From NCBI RefSeq assembly GCF_024346355.1, contig NZ_JAGQCU010000013.1, forward strand, positions 1-64,000: 64,000 nt of DNA. The letters run 5' to 3'. Source of the DNA: Cyanobium sp. ATX 6A2. Lineage in GTDB: Bacteria; Cyanobacteriota; Cyanobacteriia; PCC-6307; Cyanobiaceae. Of the stretch, positions 33,697 to 43,879 are shown one piece after another; position 1 is the first letter of the stretch, and each line of letters begins with the position of its first letter. The notes below the pieces were generated by a model, which saw nothing but the letters and a program-made list of their open reading frames with translations, did not search any database and was not told the DNA's origin. Position numbers and translations under genes: made by a program.

Positions 33697-34946
33697 GCGG
33701 GTCGGCCGAGATCCTCTGCATCGGCACCGAGCTGCTGCTGGGCTCCATCACTAACGGCAATGCCCGCTGGCTCGCCGAGCAGCTGGCCACCCTGGGCATT
33801 CCCCACCTCCGCCAGCAGGTGGTGGGCGACAACCGCGACCGCCTGATCACCGCGCTGCGGGAGGCGGCGGGGCGCTGCCGGGTGCTGATCACCACCGGTG
33901 GACTGGGCCCCACCCCGGACGACCTCACCACCGAGGCGATCGCTGTCGCCTTCGGTGCCACCCTCGAGGAGCGGCCCGAGGCCTGGGCCGCCATCGAGGC
34001 CCGGCTGGCCCATCGCGGCCGCCCCGTGACCGCCAGCCTGCGCCGGCAGGCCCTGCTGCCCCCGGACGCGGAGCTGCTTCCCAATCCCACCGGCACGGCC
34101 CCCGGCATGATCTGGACTCCCCGGCCAGGGTTCACGGTGCTCACCTTCCCGGGGGTGCCGAGCGAGATGCGGGCGATGTGGCAGGCCACGGCGGCTCCCT
34201 GGCTGCGGGCCGCCGGTCTGGCTGAGGGGGTGATCGCCAGCCGCCTGCTGCGCTTCTGGGGCCTGGCGGAATCCGACCTGGTCGAGCGGGTGGCGGATCT
34301 GCTGGAGGGCAGCAATCCCACGGTGGCCCCCTATGCGGGGGCGGGGGAGGTGAAGCTGCGCCTCACGGCGCGGGCCGATTCGGACACCACCTCCCGGGCG
34401 TTGCTGGAGCCGCTGGAGGCGGAGATCCGGGGCCGCCTGGGCCCGCTGTGCTTTGGCGCTGACGACGACTCCCTGGCCTCGGTGGTGATCGAGCTGCTGC
34501 GCCAGCGTGGTGAAACCGTGGCTGTGGCGGAGAGCTGCACCGGTGGCGGCATCGGCGCGGCCCTGACTGCGGTGCCCGGTGCCTCCGATGCCTTCCTGGG
34601 CGGTGTGATCGCCTACGCCAACGCCGTCAAGCAGGCGGTGCTGGGGGTGTCGGAAACCTGCCTGGCGGTGCACGGGGCCGTGAGCGACAGCGTGGCCCTG
34701 GCGATGGCCACGGGGGTGCGGCGGCTCACCGGCGCCAGCTGGGGCATCGCCGTGACCGGCATCGCCGGCCCTGGCGGCGGCACGGAGGCCAAGCCGGTGG
34801 GGCTGGTGCACATCGCCCTGGCGGGCCCCGACGGCAGCAGCAGCGAGGGGGTGCGCTTCAGCGCCAGCCGCGGCCGGCCATGGATTCAGATGCTCACCAC
34901 GGGCGAGGCTCTCAACCGGCTGCGTCTGAGGCTGCTGGTGGAGTGA
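33693..34946 (+). CDS. cinA: Competence/damage-inducible protein CinA (MocF/CinA C-terminal deamidase)
   Basis: The 417-residue two-domain protein has an N-terminal molybdopterin-binding-like domain ([52 protein letters not shown]). Its C-terminal CinA domain ([54 protein letters not shown]-type segment) matches PncC nicotinamide-nucleotide amidase. By family it acts in pyridine nucleotide recycling and has been linked to competence. The ATG at 33693 overlaps the preceding stop (ATGA), indicating coupling with the WecA-like gene. Confidence 0.94.
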   Translation: MSGSAEILCIGTELLLGSITNGNARWLAEQLATLGIPHLRQQVVGDNRDRLITALREAAGRCRVLITTGGLGPTPDDLTTEAIAVAFGATLEERPEAWAAIEARLAHRGRPVTASLRRQALLPPDAELLPNPTGTAPGMIWTPRPGFTVLTFPGVPSEMRAMWQATAAPWLRAAGLAEGVIASRLLRFWGLAESDLVERVADLLEGSNPTVAPYAGAGEVKLRLTARADSDTTSRALLEPLEAEIRGRLGPLCFGADDDSLASVVIELLRQRGETVAVAESCTGGGIGAALTAVPGASDAFLGGVIAYANAVKQAVLGVSETCLAVHGAVSDSVALAMATGVRRLTGASWGIAVTGIAGPGGGTEAKPVGLVHIALAGPDGSSSEGVRFSASRGRPWIQMLTTGEALNRLRLRLLVE

Positions 34947-34987
34947 GGCCTCCGCCCTAGGGTGACCAACCGCTCCCCTGCTGTCCC

Positions 34988-36397
34988 GTGAGCGCCGGCA
35001 CCCTCTACGACAAGGTCTGGGATCTGCACCGGGTCGCCGACCTGCCCGGTGGATCCACCCAGCTGTTCATCGGCCTGCACCTGATCCATGAGGTCACCAG
35101 TCCCCAGGCCTTCGCGGCCCTCCGGGATCTGGGACTCACGGTGCGCCACCCCGAGCGCACCGTGGCCACGGTGGATCACATCGTGCCCACCACCTCCCAG
35201 GCGCGGCCCTTCGCCGATCCCCTCGCCGAGGAGATGCTGGCCACCCTTGAGGCCAACTGCAGCGCGCACGGCATCACCCTGCATGGCCTCGGCAGCGGCC
35301 GCCAGGGGATCGTGCACGTGATCGCCCCCGAGCTGGGCCTCACCCAACCCGGCATGACCGTCGCTTGCGGCGACTCCCACACCTCCACCCATGGGGCGTT
35401 CGGGGCGATTGCCTTCGGCATCGGCACCAGCCAGGTGCGCGACGTGCTGTCCAGCCAGAGCCTGGCCATGGGCAAGCTCAAGGTGCGGCGCATCTGGGTG
35501 GATGGCCGCCTGCAGCGCGGCGTGTTCGCCAAAGATCTGGTGCTGCACATCATCCGCACCCTGGGGGTGAAGGGCGGGGTGGGTTACGCCTATGAGTTCG
35601 CCGGTCCCGCCATCGAGGCCCTGTCGATGGAGGAGCGCATGACCCTCTGCAACATGGCGATCGAGGGCGGAGCCCGCTGCGGCTACGTGAATCCCGATGC
35701 CACCACCTTCGCCTATCTGCAGGGCCGGCCCCACGCCCCCAGCGGTGAGGCCTGGGAGCGGGCCGTGGCCTGGTGGAGCCACCTGGCCAGCGGCCCGGAT
35801 GCGGTGTTCGACCACGAGGTGCGCTTCGACGCCGCCGCCATTGCCCCCACCATCACCTGGGGGATCACCCCCGGCCAGGGCATCGGTGTGGACGAAACCG
35901 TGCCCACCCTGGAGCAGACCGCCCCCGAGGAGCGGCCGCTGGCCCAGGAGGCTTACCGCTACATGGATCTGCAGCCCGGCAGCCCGATCGCCGGCACGCC
36001 GGTGGATGTGTGCTTCATCGGCAGCTGCACCAACGGCCGCCTCAGTGACCTGCAGGCCGCCGCCGCGGTGGCGAAAGGGCGGCAGGTGGCCGCCGGGATC
36101 AAGGCCTTTGTGGTGCCCGGCAGCGAGCAGGTGGCCGCGGCGGCCGAGGCCGAAGGGCTCGATGCGGTGTTCACGGCAGCCGGCTTCGAGTGGCGCGAAC
36201 CCGGCTGCTCGATGTGCCTGGCCATGAACCCCGATCGCCTCGAGGGCCGCCAGGTGAGCGCCAGCTCCTCCAACCGCAACTTCAAGGGCCGCCAGGGCTC
36301 TGCCAGCGGCCGCACGCTGCTGATGAGCCCGGCCATGGTGGCCGCCGCCGCCATCACCGGCTGCGTCACCGACGTGCGTGAGCTGCTTGCTGCCTGA
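34988..36397 (+). CDS. leuC: 3-isopropylmalate dehydratase large subunit
   Basis: With LeuD it isomerises 2- to 3-isopropylmalate in leucine synthesis, using a [4Fe-4S] cluster. The 469-residue length is typical. [68 protein letters not shown] and the Cys pair in [14 protein letters not shown] supply the cluster ligands; [12 protein letters not shown] is the late substrate loop. Start is GTG at 34988. leuD follows after 55 bp, so the subunits are probably expressed together. Confidence 0.97.
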   Translation: MSAGTLYDKVWDLHRVADLPGGSTQLFIGLHLIHEVTSPQAFAALRDLGLTVRHPERTVATVDHIVPTTSQARPFADPLAEEMLATLEANCSAHGITLHGLGSGRQGIVHVIAPELGLTQPGMTVACGDSHTSTHGAFGAIAFGIGTSQVRDVLSSQSLAMGKLKVRRIWVDGRLQRGVFAKDLVLHIIRTLGVKGGVGYAYEFAGPAIEALSMEERMTLCNMAIEGGARCGYVNPDATTFAYLQGRPHAPSGEAWERAVAWWSHLASGPDAVFDHEVRFDAAAIAPTITWGITPGQGIGVDETVPTLEQTAPEERPLAQEAYRYMDLQPGSPIAGTPVDVCFIGSCTNGRLSDLQAAAAVAKGRQVAAGIKAFVVPGSEQVAAAAEAEGLDAVFTAAGFEWREPGCSMCLAMNPDRLEGRQVSASSSNRNFKGRQGSASGRTLLMSPAMVAAAAITGCVTDVRELLAA

Positions 36398-36452
36398 GTT
36401 CAACGGCTGAGCCGCAGTCTTCGCCTGCCGACCTCCCTCCCCGTCTCTCGCC

Positions 36453-37091
36453 ATGTCGACCCGCCCTGCCCGCGCACTTCCCTCCGGCCCGATCCGCCAG
36501 CACCGCGGCCGCGGCGTTGCCGTGGTGGGCACCGACATCGACACCGACCGGATCATCCCGGCCCGCTTCCTCAAGTGCGTCACCTTCGACGACCTGGCCC
36601 GTGGCGCCTTCGCCGACGACCGCACGGAGCTGGGCGGCGCCCATCCCTTTGATCGCAGCGTGCATCAGGAGGCCTCGGTGCTGGTGGTGAACAGCAACTT
36701 CGGCTGCGGCTCCAGCCGCGAGCACGCCCCCCAGGCGCTGATGCGCTGGGGCATCCGCGCCCTGATCGGCGAGAGCTACGCCGAGATCTTCTTCGGCAAC
36801 TGCCTGGCCATGGGCATCCCCTGCCTCAGCGCCGAGCCAGCCACCGTGCGGGCCCTGCAGGAGGCGATCGCCGCCGACCCCGGCGCCGAGCTTCTGCTGG
36901 ATCTGGAGGCCCTGGAGGTGGAGCTGGAGAGTGAATTCGTGGGCGCCAATCGCTGGCCGGTGCACCTCGATCCCGGCCCCCATCAGATGCTGGTGAGCGG
37001 CCAGTGGGACGCCACCTCCCAGCTCGTGGCCCATGACGCCGAGCTCACGGCCACCGCGACGGCCCTGCCCTACCTCAACGGCTTTCGCTGA
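36453..37091 (+). CDS. leuD: 3-isopropylmalate dehydratase small subunit
   Basis: The 212-residue swivel-domain subunit pairs with LeuC. RGRGVAVVGTDIDTDRIIPARFLK is the family entry, VLVVNSNFGCGSSREHAPQALMRWGIRALIGESYAEIF contains the catalytic Ser-Arg loop, and FFGNCLAMGIPCL follows. Its last 17 bp overlap the converging DUF3769 gene. Confidence 0.97.
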   Translation: MSTRPARALPSGPIRQHRGRGVAVVGTDIDTDRIIPARFLKCVTFDDLARGAFADDRTELGGAHPFDRSVHQEASVLVVNSNFGCGSSREHAPQALMRWGIRALIGESYAEIFFGNCLAMGIPCLSAEPATVRALQEAIAADPGAELLLDLEALEVELESEFVGANRWPVHLDPGPHQMLVSGQWDATSQLVAHDAELTATATALPYLNGFR

Positions 37092-39486
37092 GGGCTGGAC
37101 CGGCGGCGGGATCCGGGCGGGGCACGAAGGGCGTGCCGTTGCCGCTGAAGCTGAAGTCGTTGAGCTTCACGCGCACGCCAGCGATGCCGTTGTAGGGGCT
37201 GTAAAAGATGCCGAGCTCGTAGGAGCGCTGCAGCAGTTTCAGCTCCACATAGGAGTTGCTCACATCGCCGCTGAACCGGGAGCGCCCATCGATGTTCACC
37301 GTGGCCCCTCCCTCCAGCACGAGGGGACCATAGAGCTGCTGGGCGGCACGGAAGCTCACGGTGCGGAGATCCACGGCCCGGTCGAAGCCGAACGGACTCA
37401 GACCATCCCGCAGCGTGCCCCCCACCAGCACCGCCAGCTGGGTGTAGTCGAACCAGGGGTCCCGCAACCGCCCCAGGGTCAGAGCCGGACCTCCGTAGAG
37501 CGTGAGCGTGTTCTGCCGGGCTCCGTCCCCATAGACCGCGCCCGTGCCCACCAGTCCGAAATCCAGGGCCAGCCCGGGCCTGATCGGCACGGCGGAGTAG
37601 CGCAGGGCCGGCAGCTCCCGGCGTTCCGGATCCAGCGGTGCCTCCCAGAGCTGCAGGGAACTGCTCAGGCTGGCGTTCAGACGCGTGCGCCACTGCGTGT
37701 CGAGGGTGTCGGTGTTGAACAGCTCCGCCCGGTAGCTGCCGCCGATGGCGCTCCAGTTCACCTGCAGTGGGGCCAGGTAGGGCGTTGGCCGGCTGCTCTC
37801 GTCGGCGACCTTGTCCTGGTGGTTGACCGTGAGACGGCCCTGCAGCTGGGCCCCATAGGAGGTGATCAGGGTCTGTCGCCCCAGGCTGCCGTTGAAGATC
37901 CGCTCGCGGTAGCTGCCGAAGCCCCCCACCTCCGCCGTGTCGTGGCCCGGCAGGCGGATCGGGGTGCTGAGGGAGGCCTTGCTGCGGGTCCCGGCTCTGA
38001 AATTGTCGGGATTGAGGGTGGAGAGGTCGGCCAGGGCCCGCAGGCGAAAGCGGTCGATCGGCACGTCGAGCACCCCCACCAGGCCGAACACGTCCCACAG
38101 GCGGATGTCCTGGTTCACCCGGGAACCGGCCAGGTTGCCGCCGGGTCTGGTGTAGCTGTTGGTGCGGCCCTCGAAGGCGCGCTGGAGCATCAGTTGGGGC
38201 TGGAGGTCCAGCCGGCCCTTCTGCCCAAGCCGCAGGGTGGGTAGGTTGTAGCCCAGGTAGAGGCCATCGCGATCGCGGCGATCGCCGTTGATGGCCAGTT
38301 GCTGGCCCTCCTCGCCGATGGTGGTGTTGTTGATCCCCCGCAACGCCAGCCGGTTGCTCAGCAGGATCCGGGTGCGCTGGGCGCGGATGCGGGTCACGCC
38401 GTTCGCCTCGATCAGCGCCTCCACCCCGGTGCCGATCAGCCAGGAGCGGGCCGGCGTGAACGGGTCGTTGGTGAAGGCGATCTCCTTGGCACTCCAGCGG
38501 TTGCCGCTGACGCGCACGCTGGAGGCCTGGAAGCGCAGCCGGTTGAGGCGGCCCGACTCCCGGCGCGGCCGTCGCAGCACGCTGGGGCCTGTGGGGCTGC
38601 CGCTGGCGCTGTCTGGATCGTCGTCCTCGCTTACGGCGAACAGATCGAAGCGGATCGCGGTGTCCAGGCTCTGGTGGAAGCGCACGTCGCTCACGCGCTG
38701 GTTGATGGGGGCGCTGTCCGCCGCCCCCCCCTCGTCAGGCAACGGGCCTTCCGTGTCTTCATCCCCCGCAGCGGGGGGCGGGCTGAGGGCCGCCTCGGTG
38801 AGCAGCTCCCGCAAAGCGCGGGGCCTGGCGCCGGCGTCAGCCCCGGGGCAGCCGGCGGGGGGCGGCAGGGTGGGCAGGGGCAGCCGCCCCGGGGGAAGCA
38901 GTTCCAGCACCGGCCGCCGGGTGGGATCACTCACCAGCTCTGGGCAGGCGAACGGGGGCTTGGGGCTCGCCTCCTGGCTGGTCTCGGTGGTCTGCTCCGA
39001 GGCGATCTGCTGCTCCAGCCGCTCCTGGTCGATGACCCCGTAGACGTCCTCGAGTTCGCCGCTGCCCTCCAGTTCGCTGTAGCGCAGCCGGCCGGCCTGA
39101 AGGGTCTGATCACCCCGGCTCAGGCGGATCCGCCCAGTGGCATAGACGCTGCGGGTCGACTCCAGCACCTCCACCCGGTCGGCCAGCAGCAACCAGCCAT
39201 CGAAGCGGGCCTGCACATTGCCCTCGGCGATCAGCTTGCCCAGTTGCCCGTCCACGCTCTGGCGATCGGCGGACACCAGCAGAAAGCGCTCACGGGCTGC
39301 CGGCTCCGGCTCGGGCTCCGGCCTCTCTGCGGAGCTGTCAGCGCTCAGCTGGCTGCCTGGGTCCTGGGCGTCATCTGGGCGCGGCCCGGCGACGGCGCGG
39401 TTCGGGACCAGCTGAGGCGTGGTGGCCAGCCCCATGGCGATGGAAGCCACCACGAGCACCAGCCTGCTGCCGGGGATGGGGCTCAT
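37075..39486 (-). CDS. LptD-like outer-membrane protein (DUF3769)
   Basis: The 803-residue secreted protein starts with a signal peptide (hydrophobic residues 8-25, cleavage near AVAGP). Next comes an OstA/LptA-like strand repeat region (residues about 85-165: LVSADRQSVDGQLGKLIAEGN, DGWLLLADRVEVLE, ATGRIRLSRGDQTLQAGRLRYSELEG). A Pro/acid-rich linker (about 170-270) leads to a long beta-strand-rich C-terminus ending YNGIAGVRVKLNDFSFSGNG, consistent with an outer-membrane barrel. I recognise DUF3769, the cyanobacterial LptD counterpart that should insert lipopolysaccharide into the outer membrane. It converges on leuD and lies downstream of psbI. Confidence 0.87.
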   Translation of the reverse strand: MSPIPGSRLVLVVASIAMGLATTPQLVPNRAVAGPRPDDAQDPGSQLSADSSAERPEPEPEPAARERFLLVSADRQSVDGQLGKLIAEGNVQARFDGWLLLADRVEVLESTRSVYATGRIRLSRGDQTLQAGRLRYSELEGSGELEDVYGVIDQERLEQQIASEQTTETSQEASPKPPFACPELVSDPTRRPVLELLPPGRLPLPTLPPPAGCPGADAGARPRALRELLTEAALSPPPAAGDEDTEGPLPDEGGAADSAPINQRVSDVRFHQSLDTAIRFDLFAVSEDDDPDSASGSPTGPSVLRRPRRESGRLNRLRFQASSVRVSGNRWSAKEIAFTNDPFTPARSWLIGTGVEALIEANGVTRIRAQRTRILLSNRLALRGINNTTIGEEGQQLAINGDRRDRDGLYLGYNLPTLRLGQKGRLDLQPQLMLQRAFEGRTNSYTRPGGNLAGSRVNQDIRLWDVFGLVGVLDVPIDRFRLRALADLSTLNPDNFRAGTRSKASLSTPIRLPGHDTAEVGGFGSYRERIFNGSLGRQTLITSYGAQLQGRLTVNHQDKVADESSRPTPYLAPLQVNWSAIGGSYRAELFNTDTLDTQWRTRLNASLSSSLQLWEAPLDPERRELPALRYSAVPIRPGLALDFGLVGTGAVYGDGARQNTLTLYGGPALTLGRLRDPWFDYTQLAVLVGGTLRDGLSPFGFDRAVDLRTVSFRAAQQLYGPLVLEGGATVNIDGRSRFSGDVSNSYVELKLLQRSYELGIFYSPYNGIAGVRVKLNDFSFSGNGTPFVPRPDPAAGPALSESR

Positions 39487-39593
39487 CGCTGCTGGACGGA
39501 CGCACCAGCGGGGACCTTATGGCAGCAGGCAGCTGCTCGCCGGAGCGGTGGCCAGGACCAGGAGCGGCCGCCGGCGCGGCGAGTGAGGCCAAC

Positions 39594-39629
39594 GGTGCGA
39601 CTCAGGACGGCGGTGCGACTCAGGACGGC
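39594..39629. repeat. 18-bp tandem duplication
   Basis: GGTGCGACTCAGGACGGC occurs twice head to tail (39594-39611 and 39612-39629) in the spacer between psbI and the DUF3769 gene. It is a perfect copy, so probably recent, and has no evident function. Confidence 0.9.
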
Positions 39630-39685
39630 GGCGGACCAGAGGTTCAGGGAGCTTCGGGGACCCTGACGTCGCAGTGCTCGAGATC

Positions 39686-39805
39686 TCAGTCCTCGAGATC
39701 CTTGCGGCTGGGGGTACGGCTGGGGTCGCTCGCCAGAAAGCCGAACACGAAGATCCCGATGAAGAAGAAAACAACCGAGTAAACCGAGATCTTGAGAGCC
39801 AGCAT
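39686..39805 (-). CDS. psbI: Photosystem II reaction center protein I
   Basis: The 39-residue protein starts [19 protein letters not shown], followed by [20 protein letters not shown] single membrane helix followed by F-G-F-L-x-S-D-P-x-R-x-P-x-R-K-D-L is diagnostic of PsbI, a PSII core subunit next to D1. It lies 199 bp upstream (same strand) of the DUF3769 gene and 110 bp from the divergent GH38 gene. The spacer downstream contains an 18-bp tandem duplication. Confidence 0.97.
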   Translation of the reverse strand: MLALKISVYSVVFFFIGIFVFGFLASDPSRTPSRKDLED

Positions 39806-39915
39806 GGTTCGCCCTTGCGCGCGGGTGGGTGTCAGGGAGTGATCAGCCGCACGACGGGCTGAGTTGGCCCTGCCACGGCGGCATCATCCTATGGGACGTA
39901 TCCGGCCATCCAACG

Positions 39916-42900
39916 ATGCCTGCGGCCCCAGCAGACGGGCAGTCTCACCAATTTGAAACGTTTGCCGTGGCTCCTGGTGCTGCGCCGCCGCCCGTGGGCG
40001 GCCGGCTCGAGCTGCAGCCCCTGTGGCGCCGTGCCGATCCCGATGGCCATGCTGTCGTGGCCCTGGAGCATCCCTGGGGGGCTCGCCACCGTCCCGACTG
40101 GCGGGCTCGCGGCCTGGTGATCTGGCCCCGCGGCGGCCAGTGGTGCCGCCTGCGGCTCCGCCTTGCCTGCCCGCCGGCCTGGCTGGCGCTGCAGCGCCAG
40201 CCGCGCCCGCAGCTGCAGGCCCGGCTGGCGCTGCGCTGGTGGGCCGAGTGCATGGAGTTGTACGTGGATGGGGCGCCGGTGCACAGCGGCGATCTCTTCG
40301 ACACCAGCTGTCGCTGGCGGCTGCCCGAGGACTGGTGGCAGGGCCGGCCGCTGCAGCTGGAGCTGCGCCTGCGCAGTCCCCGGCACGACGACGGCGCCCT
40401 GATCCACAGCCGGTTGGAGCTCGAACCCCTCCAGGCCGCCGATCCCCTGGGGGTGCTGGACCCCCAGCGTCAGCATCTGCGCGACCTGCGCCGCCGGGCC
40501 GGGCTGGCCGAGCAGCCCCAGGCCGGTGCCGGCTTCCACGTGCTTGGCCACGCCCATCTCGATCTCGCCTGGCTGTGGCCGGTGGCCGACACCTGGCAGG
40601 CGGCGGAGCGCACCTTCGCCTCGGCCCTCGACCTGATGGAGCGCTTCGAGACGCTGCACTTCGCCCACTCCACCCCCGCCCTCTACGCCTGGCTGGAGCA
40701 GCACCGCCCAGCGCTCTGGAGCCGGCTGCGGCGGGCCGTGGTTGCCGGTCGCTTCGAGCCCATCAATGGCCCCTGGGTGGAGAGCGACTGCGTGCTGATC
40801 AGCACCGCCTCGCTGCTGCGCCAGTTCCAGCTGGGCCAGCGCGACAGTCGGGAGCGCTTTCCCGGTCTTGAGCATCGGCTGGCCTGGCTGCCCGACAGCT
40901 TCGGCTTCGCTGCCGGACTGCCGGCGGTGGCTGCGGCCACCGGTGTGCGCTGGTTCTGCACCCACAAGCTGTTCTGGAACGCCAGCAATCCCTTCCCCCA
41001 TCGCCTGTTTCGCTGGCGCGCCCGCTGCGGCGCCGAGCAGCTGGCGCTGATGACGGCACCGATCGGCACGGATGGCGACCCGCTGACGATGGAGCGCCAG
41101 CGGCTGGAGTGGCAGCAGGCCACGGGGCTCGGGGAGCTGCTCTGGCTGCCGGGGGTGGGCGACCACGGCGGTGGCCCCACGGCCGAGATGCTCGAGCAGC
41201 TGGAGCTCTGGAACCAGCAGCCCGAGGCGGCACCCCAGCGTCACGGCAGCCTGCGGGCCTATCTGGCCGGCCTCGAGCCCCACGCCCCCCGCTTGCCCGT
41301 GTGGCGCGATGAGCTCTACCTGGAGCTGCACCGCGGCTGCGCCACCACCCGGCCTGATCAGAAACGCCACAACCGCAGCCTTGAGCGGCTGCTGCGGCAG
41401 GCAGAGCTGGCGGGGGTGCTGGCGGGGATGCCCCCCGGGGCGCCCGTGGGGCTGCGGTCGAAGCCCGACTGGCGGCCCCTGCTGTTCCAGCAGTTCCACG
41501 ACATCCTTCCCGGCACGGCCATTCCGGAGGTGTTCGAGCAGGCCGAGCCCCAGTGGCGGGCCGCCCGCCGCAGCGCCCGGAGGCTGCGGGATCAGGCCCT
41601 CGCTACCTGGCTTGCCGGGTTGGACGAGCGGGCTGACCCCGGTCTCGCTGACCCTGGCCCCGCCGCCGCTGCGGGTCAGCTCTGGTGGGCGGTGCAACTG
41701 CAGCCCCTCGCCGGCCCCCGTCCGATCCTTCGCCTGCCCCCCGGCCGCTGGCTGTCCGGCCAGACGCCCCTGCCCAGCCAGCCCGCGCCGGAGGGGGGGG
41801 CCTGGGTGCAGCTGCCGGCGCTGGGCGGAGTCTCGGCCGAGCCCGTCTGGCGACAGCCCGGTTCCAGTGCCCACGGCGCCATGCCGGCGGTTGAGCGCGC
41901 GCAGGCGTTGCCCCGGGGTGCGGTGTGGGTGGACGGCCGCCGCGCTGGCAACGGCGCGATCAGCGTGGAGCTGGGGGCCTCTGGCATCGAGCAGCTCCGC
42001 GATGGCCAGGGCCGACCCCTGCTGGCGGCAGCGCTGGCCTGGTGCCGCTACGTCGATCGGGGTGAGTTCTGGGATGCCTGGGATATCGCCGCGAACTACC
42101 GCAGTCGCCCGCTGCCCTGGCGCTGGCAGGGCGAGCCCCAGTGGCGCGAGCGGGGCCCGCTCTGCGCCAGCTTTGTGTGGCGGGGCAGCTGCGGTGCCAG
42201 CCGGGTGCGCCTGGATGGGCGGCTGCTGGCCGACAGCCCCTGGCTGGAGCTGGTGCTGAGCATCGACTGGCGCCAGCGCCACGAGTTGCTGCGCCTCGAG
42301 GTGCCCCTGGCGGAGCGGGCCGATCGCTGGGCGTCCGACACCTCCGGAGGGGTGCTGGAGCGTCCCGCCGAACCGCTCACGGCGCGGGAGCGGGCGCGCT
42401 GGGAAGTGGCGGCGATCAGCTGGATGGCCTCCTGCGGGGCCGGCGGAGACCTGGCCGTGCTGCTGGATGGACCGCAGGGGGTGTCGGCCCGGGGCGATCG
42501 GCTGGGGGTGTCGCTGCTGCGCGCCCCCACCTGGCCGGATCCCGGCGCCGACAATGGCTGGCAACGCCTGCGCCTGGCCCTGCTGCCCTGCGCCCCCGGC
42601 TGGCGCGCCGCGGCAGTGCCGGAGCAGGCCCTGGCCTTCCGCGAACCCCCGCTGCTGTACCGCGGCGGCCAGGCCACTCCCGAAGCGGGCGCCGTCGCTG
42701 CCCGGGTGGCCCTGCCGGCGCTGCCGCCCGGGGTGCAGCTGATGGGCCTCAGAACCCTGGAGCCAGAAGGGGCGGTCATCAGCCTGCTCAACACCTCGCC
42801 CTGCCGTCTGGCGGTGAACCTGGGCTGCGGCTGGCGGATCGAGGCGCGTCTCGACGGTATGGACGAGTCGCTGGCGGCGAAGGGTGGGCCGCTGGCGGCG

Positions 42901-43038
42901 AAGGAGGAGCAGCGAGCGTGGGCGGATCAGCGGCCGTCAACCCTGCTGCTGAAACCCTGGGAACTGGGTTTCTGGCGGATTGCCCCGGCTGATGAGCTGC
43001 TGCTGATCAGTCGTCGTGGTCGTCGAAGGGGTCGCTGA
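39916..43038 (+). CDS. Glycoside hydrolase family 38 alpha-mannosidase
   Basis: The 1040-residue enzyme resembles bacterial and class II alpha-mannosidases. The Zn-binding entry is VLGHAHLDLAWLWPVADTW (His/Asp ligands); FAHSTPALYAWLEQHRP and EPINGPWVESDCVLIS follow. The nucleophile region WLPDSFGFAAGLPAV holds the catalytic Asp, and FWNASNPFPHRLFRW and LLFQQFHDILPGTAIPEV include the later Zn His. The C-terminal half is the beta-sandwich and cap (EFWDAWDIAANYRS, RGSCGASRVR). The ATG at 39916 is preferred over a longer frame. Its last 32 bp overlap psbN on the opposite strand. Confidence 0.92.
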   Translation: MPAAPADGQSHQFETFAVAPGAAPPPVGGRLELQPLWRRADPDGHAVVALEHPWGARHRPDWRARGLVIWPRGGQWCRLRLRLACPPAWLALQRQPRPQLQARLALRWWAECMELYVDGAPVHSGDLFDTSCRWRLPEDWWQGRPLQLELRLRSPRHDDGALIHSRLELEPLQAADPLGVLDPQRQHLRDLRRRAGLAEQPQAGAGFHVLGHAHLDLAWLWPVADTWQAAERTFASALDLMERFETLHFAHSTPALYAWLEQHRPALWSRLRRAVVAGRFEPINGPWVESDCVLISTASLLRQFQLGQRDSRERFPGLEHRLAWLPDSFGFAAGLPAVAAATGVRWFCTHKLFWNASNPFPHRLFRWRARCGAEQLALMTAPIGTDGDPLTMERQRLEWQQATGLGELLWLPGVGDHGGGPTAEMLEQLELWNQQPEAAPQRHGSLRAYLAGLEPHAPRLPVWRDELYLELHRGCATTRPDQKRHNRSLERLLRQAELAGVLAGMPPGAPVGLRSKPDWRPLLFQQFHDILPGTAIPEVFEQAEPQWRAARRSARRLRDQALATWLAGLDERADPGLADPGPAAAAGQLWWAVQLQPLAGPRPILRLPPGRWLSGQTPLPSQPAPEGGAWVQLPALGGVSAEPVWRQPGSSAHGAMPAVERAQALPRGAVWVDGRRAGNGAISVELGASGIEQLRDGQGRPLLAAALAWCRYVDRGEFWDAWDIAANYRSRPLPWRWQGEPQWRERGPLCASFVWRGSCGASRVRLDGRLLADSPWLELVLSIDWRQRHELLRLEVPLAERADRWASDTSGGVLERPAEPLTARERARWEVAAISWMASCGAGGDLAVLLDGPQGVSARGDRLGVSLLRAPTWPDPGADNGWQRLRLALLPCAPGWRAAAVPEQALAFREPPLLYRGGQATPEAGAVAARVALPALPPGVQLMGLRTLEPEGAVISLLNTSPCRLAVNLGCGWRIEARLDGMDESLAAKGGPLAAKEEQRAWADQRPSTLLLKPWELGFWRIAPADELLLISRRGRRRGR

Positions 43039-43156
43039 GGGCCTTGGAGGGCGGTCCGAAGGCCTGATACACGCCAAAGCCCGTGAGGCTCAGCAGCACG
43101 GCCAGCACGGCGAGGGCAACGGAGAGGGCCGGTGAACTGGTGCTGGTGGGGTCCAT
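43007..43156 (-). CDS. psbN: Photosystem II assembly protein PsbN
   Basis: The 49-residue single-helix protein has [20 protein letters not shown], followed by [23 protein letters not shown]. The [24 protein letters not shown] end is unmistakable. PsbN is needed for assembly and repair of PSII rather than being a stable subunit. It is divergent from psbH, the usual cyanobacterial arrangement, with 150 bp between starts. The 3' end overlaps the GH38 gene antisense by 32 bp. Confidence 0.97.
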   Translation of the reverse strand: MDPTSTSSPALSVALAVLAVLLSLTGFGVYQAFGPPSKALSDPFDDHDD

Positions 43157-43306
43157 GGCTGGCTGGTTGGTTGTGGGCGGGGTCGGGCGGGTCGGGGCTG
43201 CGGGGACGGGGCTGCGGGCACGGTGCAGCCAACCTCCACGCCCATGGGCGCTGATGACCCGTACAGTAGGCACAGCCATTTACAGCGTGAGAGGCCGATC
43301 CATTCC

Positions 43307-43507
43307 ATGGCGCAACGCACCCGTCTCGGTGATATCCTCCGCCCCCTCAATTCCGAGTACGGCAAGGTCGTTCCCGGCTGGGGCACCACCCCCGTGATGG
43401 GAGTGGCCATGCTGCTCTTCCTGGTGTTCCTGTTGGTGATCCTGCAGCTCTACAACCAGTCCCTGCTGCTCGAGGGGATCAACGTCAACTGGGACGGCGC
43501 CAGCTGA
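43307..43507 (+). CDS. psbH: Photosystem II reaction center phosphoprotein H
   Basis: The 66-residue protein has a basic stromal start [19 protein letters not shown], then [24 protein letters not shown], a single helix, and a short lumenal end with [17 protein letters not shown]. The [14 protein letters not shown] motif identifies PsbH, which supports QB-site stability and bicarbonate binding in PSII. It is divergent from psbN and followed 25 bp later by tatA. Confidence 0.97.
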   Translation: MAQRTRLGDILRPLNSEYGKVVPGWGTTPVMGVAMLLFLVFLLVILQLYNQSLLLEGINVNWDGAS

Positions 43508-43532
43508 GGCTCGCCCCAACTCCTCTGCCGCC

Positions 43533-43874
43533 ATGAACATTTTCGGTATCGGCCTTCCCGAGATGGCGGTGATTGCCGGCATTGCCCTGCTGGTGTTCGG
43601 CCCCAAGCGCCTGCCCGAGATGGGCCGCAGCCTCGGCCGCACCCTCAAGGGTTTTCAGACTGCGTCCACGGAATTTGAGCAGGAATTCCGCTCCGCCCTC
43701 TCCACCCCTGAGGCCAGCGCAGCGTCGCAGCCTGCCGCGGTGCCACCTGCCACCGCTGTGCAGCCGGCCCCTATGCCGCCGGCTGCTGTACCTCTTACCC
43801 CTGCCCTGTCGGAGGGCTCCGAAGCGCCCACCGCCGACCCCGCCACTGCTGACGGCGTCCCACCGCCCGCCTGA
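43533..43874 (+). CDS. tatA: Twin-arginine translocase subunit TatA/TatE
   Basis: The 113-residue protein begins NIFGIGLPEMAVIAGIALLVFGPKRLPEMGRSLGRTLKGF, the typical TatA membrane helix, FGPKRLPE hinge and amphipathic helix. The tail is Pro/Ala-rich and variable. It forms the protein-conducting part of the Tat pathway for folded proteins, active in thylakoid and plasma membranes of cyanobacteria. It lies between psbH and pth on the same strand with short gaps, possibly an operon. Confidence 0.95.
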   Translation: MNIFGIGLPEMAVIAGIALLVFGPKRLPEMGRSLGRTLKGFQTASTEFEQEFRSALSTPEASAASQPAAVPPATAVQPAPMPPAAVPLTPALSEGSEAPTADPATADGVPPPA

Positions 43875-43879
43875 TTGCT

